In this document: positions 7,050-11,642 of the stretch, piece after piece
Layout: every line of letters begins with the position of its first letter
Position numbering within the stretch: the stretch's first letter is position 1
Assembly (NCBI GenBank): GCA_021804455.1
Contig: JAJZHT010000026.1
Coordinates: 1 to 11,642, forward strand
DNA from: Pseudomonadota bacterium
GTDB taxonomy: Bacteria > Pseudomonadota > Alphaproteobacteria > Paracaedibacterales > CAIULA01
Direction: 5' to 3'
DNA: 11,642 nucleotides
Program-made: the position numbers and the translations under genes
The notes under the pieces: generated by a model
Databases searched by the model: none
Told to the model about the DNA's origin: nothing
The model's input: the letters and a program-made list of their open reading frames with translations, nothing else

Positions 7050-9014
7050 ATGAAACGTAAATTGATCGCCGGGGTTCTGGTGGCCGCAGCTGCGTCGGTT
7101 GCTTGGTTTGTATTTTTTAACCATTCCAAACCCTCAGCTGAGCAATCAAAAACGACAGAACACTCGGCTCCTACGACAGAGAATACAGCGTCTCAAGAGG
7201 ATGGCAAACTGTCGCCAGCATCTTCTCAATCTGCACCTGAGAATTCTAACGATCCCGATGCTCAAAAAACGGTGGCTGAATTTTCAACAGGTGAAAAGGT
7301 TAACTTGAAACAAGTAAAAGATCTTTTTTCATCTTTGCCCTCTCAACTGCAACAAGTGGGTCTCGAGAAGATTTATGAGGCCCTTTTGGGTCGTTTGATT
7401 GATGCTAAGCTCTTGTTAACAGCCGCTCATCAAGCGGGTATCGATCAAAATCCCGATGTTCTTAAAAAAATTAGTGAAGCGCAAGAAGCCTTGGTTCAAA
7501 AAGCTTATCTTGATCAAGAAATCGCCAAACTTATCAACGACGAGATTTTGCAAAAAAAATATCAAGAGTTGCTTAAAATGATGCCCCAGGGGCAAATCGA
7601 AGTAAAGCTAAGCCATATCCTGCTTAAAACGAAAGAAGAAGCCGAAGAAGTTTTAAAGCAGATCAAGGCTGGTAAAAGTTTTGATGACTTGGTTAAAGAA
7701 AAATCTGTTGATGCAGAATCAAAACAAAAAGGCGGCGATTTAGGTTATGTTCGTAAAGATGATCTGCCTAAAGATTTCAGCGACCCTGTCTTTAAAGCAG
7801 CCAAAGGTTCGATTGTCACAGAAGCTTTAAAAATTGGTGATGTTGGTTACAGTATTATCCGTGTGGATGATAAACGCCCTGTGGAGCCCCCAAAATTTGA
7901 AAAAGTTCGTGATGATATTTATAAGGCTATCAGCCCAGAATACGCTGTTAAAGTCATTGAGAAAATGCGTCAAGACAGCGGCGTTAAGAAAATCGGTCTG
8001 GACGGCAAACCTTTGGTTGAAAAAACTCCCGAGCAAAAGAAAGCTGAAGCCGAGGCTGAGGCTAAAGAGGAAAATAAAAACGAACAGTCTGCCGTTGATA
8101 TTAAATCATTAAAGGATGACATGGTAGTAGCGGAATTTCCTAACGGCGATAAAGTTACACTTGCCGAATTGAAAGAAAGCATTTCGACATTACCTCCTCA
8201 ATTGAAAGAAGTTCCCTTTGATAAGGTCTTTGAGCCCTTGTTGAATCGTATTGTAGATATGAAATTGATTTCTTCCGAGGCCCGTAAAGCAGGCATGGAT
8301 AAAGATCCGGCTGTTCTTAAAAGAATGGCTGATGCTAAGGAAGCTTTAATCCAAAAGTTTTACCTGGAGCAAGAAGTCGCTAAATTGATCACACCCACTA
8401 TGATCAATGAAAAATACCAACAGCTTATGAAGATGATGCCTAAGAATGAGATGGAAATCCGCTTACGTCACATCTTGGTCAAAACAAAAGAAGAAGCTGA
8501 AAAGATTCTGAAAGCTTTGAAATCAGGGGCTAACTTTGAAGAGATGGCGAAGTCCAGTTCTCTTGACGAACAAAGCAAGGTTAATGGTGGTGACCTGGGA
8601 TATGTTCGTCGCGCCGATTTGCCGAAAGAATTTGCTGAGGTTGTCTTCAAAGCTCCTAAAGCAACTTTGCTTTCTGAACCCGTTCATGTGGGTGATATGG
8701 GGTACAGTATTGTGCGCGTTGAAGATAAACGCCCGATTGAGCCTCCTAAAGTTCAAGAAGTCGAGGGTGAACTCAGAAAAGTTTTGGCTGCTGAACAAAG
8801 CATTAAAGTTCTGGAGAAACTGCGTCAAGGTGCATCGGTTAAGAAATTTGATATGAATGGACAACCTCTGCCTGATAAACCGGCCGAGCCAGCAAAAGCT
8901 GCTTCTGGACCAGAGGCATCCCCCGGTTCTTCCTCTGATCAGCCTAAACCCGCTGAGGAAAAGGATACAAAAAAGGTTGAAAATACCTCTAAAAAGGAAA
9001 GTCCTGCTTCCTAA
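7050..9014 (+). CDS. membrane-anchored foldase with two tandem PpiC/SurA-like modules
   Basis: This 654-residue protein is a probable periplasmic peptidyl-prolyl isomerase or chaperone. MKRK plus a hydrophobic stretch (residues 5-23) forms a signal anchor or signal peptide. A disordered Ser/Thr/Pro/Glu linker follows, then module 1 (75-325), a charged linker (326-359), module 2 (360-610) and a Pro/Ala/Glu/Lys tail. Each module has a SurA/PrsA-like helical part and a parvulin domain, with RHIL or SHIL (His189, His474) and KGGDLGYV or NGGDLGYV. The modules align with a constant offset of 285 residues and no gaps, about 50% identical by hand count. Both have GYSI where parvulins usually have GYH or GWH (Ser268, Ser553), so catalytic activity is uncertain. 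ATG 7050 is chosen over an in-frame GTG at 6978, because AAGGA lies 6 bases upstream and the signal sequence starts there. Confidence 0.9.
   Translation: MKRKLIAGVLVAAAASVAWFVFFNHSKPSAEQSKTTEHSAPTTENTASQEDGKLSPASSQSAPENSNDPDAQKTVAEFSTGEKVNLKQVKDLFSSLPSQLQQVGLEKIYEALLGRLIDAKLLLTAAHQAGIDQNPDVLKKISEAQEALVQKAYLDQEIAKLINDEILQKKYQELLKMMPQGQIEVKLSHILLKTKEEAEEVLKQIKAGKSFDDLVKEKSVDAESKQKGGDLGYVRKDDLPKDFSDPVFKAAKGSIVTEALKIGDVGYSIIRVDDKRPVEPPKFEKVRDDIYKAISPEYAVKVIEKMRQDSGVKKIGLDGKPLVEKTPEQKKAEAEAEAKEENKNEQSAVDIKSLKDDMVVAEFPNGDKVTLAELKESISTLPPQLKEVPFDKVFEPLLNRIVDMKLISSEARKAGMDKDPAVLKRMADAKEALIQKFYLEQEVAKLITPTMINEKYQQLMKMMPKNEMEIRLRHILVKTKEEAEKILKALKSGANFEEMAKSSSLDEQSKVNGGDLGYVRRADLPKEFAEVVFKAPKATLLSEPVHVGDMGYSIVRVEDKRPIEPPKVQEVEGELRKVLAAEQSIKVLEKLRQGASVKKFDMNGQPLPDKPAEPAKAASGPEASPGSSSDQPKPAEEKDTKKVENTSKKESPAS
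7272..8024 (+). repeat. foldase module, copy 1
   Basis: This encodes residues 75-325 of the foldase, from VAEFSTGEKV to GKPLVEK. The copy at 8127-8879 matches it with a fixed 855-base offset and no insertion or deletion at the protein level. About 126 of 251 residues are identical by hand count. Confidence 0.9.
8127..8879 (+). repeat. foldase module, copy 2
   Basis: This encodes residues 360-610, from VAEFPNGDKV to GQPLPDK. The best-conserved stretches shared with copy 1 are KTKEEAE, GGDLGYVR, DLPK, KRP-x-EPPK and QEALVQK/KEALIQK. The linker between the copies has no counterpart outside them. Confidence 0.9.
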
Positions 9015-9029
9015 ACTTGTTCGCTTTTA

Positions 9030-9108
9030 AGAGGGAGGAACTTTAAAGTTTTGTTGAAGAGCGCTCTTTAAGGAGGGTTTTAACAACAAGACTTTCGTTC
9101 CTCCCTTT
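9030..9108 (+). promoter_or_regulatory. long nested inverted repeat between the foldase gene and maeB
   Basis: The outer arms AGGGAGGAAC (9032-9041) and GTTCCTCCCT (9097-9106) are perfect 10-base complements. After a 3-by-1 internal loop, AAAGTTTTGTTG (9045-9056) pairs with CAACAAGACTTT (9084-9095) over 12 positions with one G-T pair. The 27-base apical loop holds the palindrome AAGAGCGCTCTT (9057-9068) and a perfect Shine-Dalgarno AAGGAGG (9070-9076) with no start codon after it. The element fills most of the gap. It could be a terminator for the foldase gene, a leader controlling maeB, or a repeat element. Only TTTCTT follows the stem, so terminator strength is doubtful. Confidence 0.6.
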
Positions 9109-9133
9109 CTTCATGTTCAAAACAGAGTTTTTT

Positions 9134-11419
9134 ATGTCCCGCGATATTTACCAAGAATCCCTGACTTACCATCGTCGTAAACCTTATGGAAAACTAGCAA
9201 TTATCCCTACCAAGCCCCTTGCCGATCGTCATGATTTGGCGCTTGCTTATTCCCCAGGTGTTGCTGAGCCCTGCCGCGCTATTCAAGAAGACGCTTCTCA
9301 GGTGGCCCAATTAACAGCGCGTTCTAACTTGATTGCGGTCATTTCCAATGGCACAGCCGTTTTGGGATTGGGCAATATTGGTCCTTTAGCTGCCAAACCC
9401 GTTATGGAGGGAAAAGCCGTTCTTTTCAAGAAATTCGCAGGAATTGATGCATTTGATATTGAAATTGATGAAACAGACCCTGATAAGTTGGTGGAGATTA
9501 TCGCAGCCTTGGAACCCACTTTTGGGGGAATTAATCTGGAGGACATTAAAGCTCCGGAATGCTTTTACATCGAAGAGAAATTAAAGCAAAAACTTAAGAT
9601 TCCCGTATTTCATGATGACCAGCATGGTACAGCCATTACGGTTGGTGCGGCCATTTTGAACGGTTTGACATTATTAGGTAAACAAATTGATCAGGTTCGT
9701 CTTGTAACCTCGGGAGCGGGGGCCGCTGCTTTGGCATGTCTGGATCTACTAGTCGATATGGGCATGAGGCGGGAAAACATCACCCTTTGTGATACCAAAG
9801 GTGTTGTTTTTGAGGGTCGCGAAGATCTCAAACAGGATGCGAAAAGTCGCTATGCGCAAAAGACATCCGATCGTCACCTAGGCCAAGCCATTGAGGGCGC
9901 AGATATTTTCCTGGGTCTTTCCGTTGCAGGCGTCTTAAAGGAAGAAATGGTGGCTAAAATGGCCCCGAAACCTCTAATCTTGGCTTTGGCTAATCCTGAT
10001 CCTGAAATTATGCCACCTTTGGTTAAAACCGTTCGTGATGACGCCATTGTTGCCACGGGACGCTCTGATTTTCCCAATCAAGTGAACAATGCCATTTGTT
10101 TCCCTTATATATTCAGAGGAGCCTTAGATGTAGGGGCAACAACCATTAATCAGGAAATGAAAATTGCCTGCGTGAAGGCGATTGCCAAGCTTGCCCAAGC
10201 TGAAAGTTCGGATATCGTCTCGAACGCCTATGGCGGTGAAATTCACCGCTTTGGCCCTGATTTTATTATACCCAAACCTTTTGATCCCCGTTTGTTTGTG
10301 GAACTGGCTATGGTTGTGGCTCAGGCTGCCATGGATACAGGGGTTGCAACACGCCCTATTGAGGATATGGCAGCGTATCGGGAAGAACTTCAGTCTTTCA
10401 TATATGGGTCCAGTTTGGTCATGCGTCCCATCTTCGCCAAGGCCAAACAAAAACCGTCCCATCCGGTGCGTATTGCGTTTGCCGAGGGTGAAGAGGAACG
10501 GGTATTGCAAGCTGTACAAACGTTGGTTGATGAAGAAATCGGTTATCCGATTTTAGTGGGAAGACCTGAAATTATTCAGCGCCGGATTACAGCCTTAGGA
10601 TTACGCCTTGAGCAAGGAACGGATTACGATGTGGTGGATCCCAACCATGATACACGTTACCATCAGTATTGGACAACCTACCATCGTCTAACCGCACGAC
10701 GAGGCATCTCCCCCGACGTTGCCAAGACTTTGGTTCGCACCAATACGACCATTATTGCAGCTCTTATGGTGCACCTTGGGGATGCTGACACCTTAATTTG
10801 CGGAGTTATTGGGCGTTATATCGAACACTTCCGTCACCTGCAACAAATTTTGGGGGTTCATCCACAATTTAATCAATGTGCTGCCTTGTGCGCTTTGGTA
10901 AGGGATCATCAGCCCCTCTTTATATGCGATCCTTATGTCAATCTTGACCCTACAGCCGAACAGTTGCTGGAGATGACCTTATTATCGGCCCAACAAGTTC
11001 GCCGGTTTGGACTGTCGCCTAAAATAGCCTTGGTTTCTCATTCTAATTTTGGATCGTCCCGCAGTGATTCGGCACGCAAAATGCAAACGGTTTTGCAGTT
11101 GGTACGCCAAGCGGCTCCTGATCTGGAGATAGAAGGGGAAATGCACGCTGATGCGGCTTTGTGCCCTGAAATTCGTCAAAAATTGTTTCCAGACTCTTAT
11201 CTGAAAGGAGCTGCAAACCTCTTAATCATGCCCAATATTGAGGCTGCTAATATTGCCTATAACCTGGCGCGGGGCTTGGGCAATGAAATGATTATTGGAC
11301 CCATTTTAATGGGTATTCGTGGAAGCGCCCAGATTGTAACCACCACCACAACGGTTCGGGGCATTATCGACATGACAGCTTTGGCTTTGGTGGATGCTTT
11401 GGAACAAGGAAAATTTTAA
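9134..11419 (+). CDS. maeB: NADP-dependent malic enzyme with C-terminal phosphotransacetylase-like domain
   Basis: This enzyme decarboxylates malate to pyruvate with reduction of NAD(P), linking the TCA cycle to pyruvate. The 761 residues match MaeB (759 in E. coli). The malic domain has YSPGVAEPC (from 39), [12 protein letters not shown] and [11 protein letters not shown] (metal-binding Glu136, Asp137). [11 protein letters not shown] contains Asp161 and Asp162. The cofactor-binding domain has [11 protein letters not shown] (from 193), and [16 protein letters not shown] follows. From about residue 424 comes a PTA-like domain with [29 protein letters not shown] and [10 protein letters not shown]; in the family it binds acetyl-CoA and regulates rather than catalyses. 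ATG 9134 is preferred over ATG 9113, because homologues begin near [15 protein letters not shown] and AGAG lies 6 bases upstream; 9113 has no Shine-Dalgarno. This choice is not certain. Confidence 0.94.
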   Translation: MSRDIYQESLTYHRRKPYGKLAIIPTKPLADRHDLALAYSPGVAEPCRAIQEDASQVAQLTARSNLIAVISNGTAVLGLGNIGPLAAKPVMEGKAVLFKKFAGIDAFDIEIDETDPDKLVEIIAALEPTFGGINLEDIKAPECFYIEEKLKQKLKIPVFHDDQHGTAITVGAAILNGLTLLGKQIDQVRLVTSGAGAAALACLDLLVDMGMRRENITLCDTKGVVFEGREDLKQDAKSRYAQKTSDRHLGQAIEGADIFLGLSVAGVLKEEMVAKMAPKPLILALANPDPEIMPPLVKTVRDDAIVATGRSDFPNQVNNAICFPYIFRGALDVGATTINQEMKIACVKAIAKLAQAESSDIVSNAYGGEIHRFGPDFIIPKPFDPRLFVELAMVVAQAAMDTGVATRPIEDMAAYREELQSFIYGSSLVMRPIFAKAKQKPSHPVRIAFAEGEEERVLQAVQTLVDEEIGYPILVGRPEIIQRRITALGLRLEQGTDYDVVDPNHDTRYHQYWTTYHRLTARRGISPDVAKTLVRTNTTIIAALMVHLGDADTLICGVIGRYIEHFRHLQQILGVHPQFNQCAALCALVRDHQPLFICDPYVNLDPTAEQLLEMTLLSAQQVRRFGLSPKIALVSHSNFGSSRSDSARKMQTVLQLVRQAAPDLEIEGEMHADAALCPEIRQKLFPDSYLKGAANLLIMPNIEAANIAYNLARGLGNEMIIGPILMGIRGSAQIVTTTTTVRGIIDMTALALVDALEQGKF

Positions 11420-11447
11420 TTTTTGTTGCATATAAGGCACAGTACTC

Positions 11448-11464
11448 TTTTTTTTCCTTTTTTT
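11448..11464 (+). terminator. T-rich tract after maeB, possible terminator
   Basis: Eight T residues, two C and seven T follow the maeB stop by about 28 bases. I see no good hairpin directly upstream, so this is either a weak or factor-assisted termination site or a homopolymer tract upstream of the next gene. Confidence 0.25.
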
Positions 11465-11494
11465 AGACCCTTAAAAATTGAAAAAGCAAAGAAT

Positions 11495-11508
11495 TAAAAG
11501 TACTTTTA
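11495..11508. promoter_or_regulatory. perfect palindrome upstream of the outer-membrane-protein gene
   Basis: TAAAAGTACTTTTA is a perfect 14-base palindrome ending 29 bases before the ATG at 11538. Its core AGTACT also occurs at 11441-11446. A TTGAAA upstream (from 11478) could be a -35 box, but no good -10 box follows at the right distance. It could be an operator; nothing in the sequence identifies the regulator. Confidence 0.3.
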
Positions 11509-11537
11509 CTTCAAATATTTAGATAGGAATATTATTT

Positions 11538-11642
11538 ATGAAAAAAATAAGTTTAGTTTTATTGAGTTCTTTGGCTCTCGGTTCTGCTGTACATGCCAGT
11601 TCCTTTAACGGTTTTTATCTGGGTGGACAATTAGTCGTAACA
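11538..11642 (+). CDS. N-terminus of a secreted, probably outer-membrane beta-barrel, protein (partial)
   Basis: Only the first 35 codons lie in the window. MKKISLVLLSSLALGSAVHA is a typical Sec signal peptide with cleavage after Ala20, followed by SSFNGFYLGGQLVVT. The pattern of N/GFYLGGQL just after cleavage is characteristic of the first strand of small OmpA/Opa-like porins and surface antigens, so an outer-membrane beta-barrel is likely. AGGA (11525-11528) lies 9 bases before the ATG. The 3' end is cut by the window edge. Confidence 0.75.
   Translation, partial: MKKISLVLLSSLALGSAVHASSFNGFYLGGQLVVT

Noticed and set aside
7827..8864. Open frames in other phases and on the minus strand across both foldase modules, some resembling each other
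   Set aside because: They lie wholly within the foldase gene, and their mutual similarity follows from the underlying duplication. None has its own start signals or a recognisable product.
10124..10556. Frames of over 120 codons on both strands inside maeB
   Set aside because: They overlap the well-conserved region joining the malic and PTA-like domains, and their translations look like out-of-frame readings.

Overview
This window reads as ordinary chromosomal DNA from an AT-rich alphaproteobacterium. The assignment rests on four things. Dcd has the 184-residue alphaproteobacterial form. The PpiC-type foldase modules follow the alphaproteobacterial pattern. MaeB is a hybrid malic enzyme with a phosphotransacetylase-like tail. 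Several signal peptides and one outer-membrane-type N-terminus indicate a Gram-negative envelope. The AT-rich composition and small secreted orphan would suit a host-associated lineage such as Holosporales, but that narrower placement is inference only.

Layout, left to right. The first 87 bases may be the 3' end of an unknown plus-strand gene, closed by a long inverted repeat. Next comes a gene-free stretch (88-380) packed with small hairpins. An alpha/beta hydrolase follows; its stop codon directly abuts the CCA end of a convergent tRNA-Pro(GGG). The tRNA gene and topA (DNA topoisomerase I) are divergent, with plausible promoters for both in the 188 bases between them. Downstream of topA is a small secreted protein of unknown function with its own promoter. 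It converges on a minus-strand pair, dcd then murA (dTTP precursor supply and the first committed step of peptidoglycan synthesis). Divergent from dcd is a membrane-anchored foldase made of two complete tandem copies of a PpiC/SurA-like module. A large nested inverted repeat then fills the gap before maeB. The window ends inside the first 35 codons of a secreted, probably outer-membrane beta-barrel, protein.

The genes form no single pathway: they cover DNA topology, nucleotide and wall precursors, envelope protein folding, and C4/pyruvate metabolism. I see no phage, plasmid, CRISPR, toxin-antitoxin or secretion cluster. The two items most worth following are the gap-free duplication inside the foldase, in which both copies carry Ser where parvulins usually have an active-site His, and the nested stem between the foldase gene and maeB. 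Three gene starts (topA, the secreted orphan, the foldase) are placed downstream of the longest possible frame because the Shine-Dalgarno position, promoter position or family N-terminus argues for it; maeB is similar but less certain.
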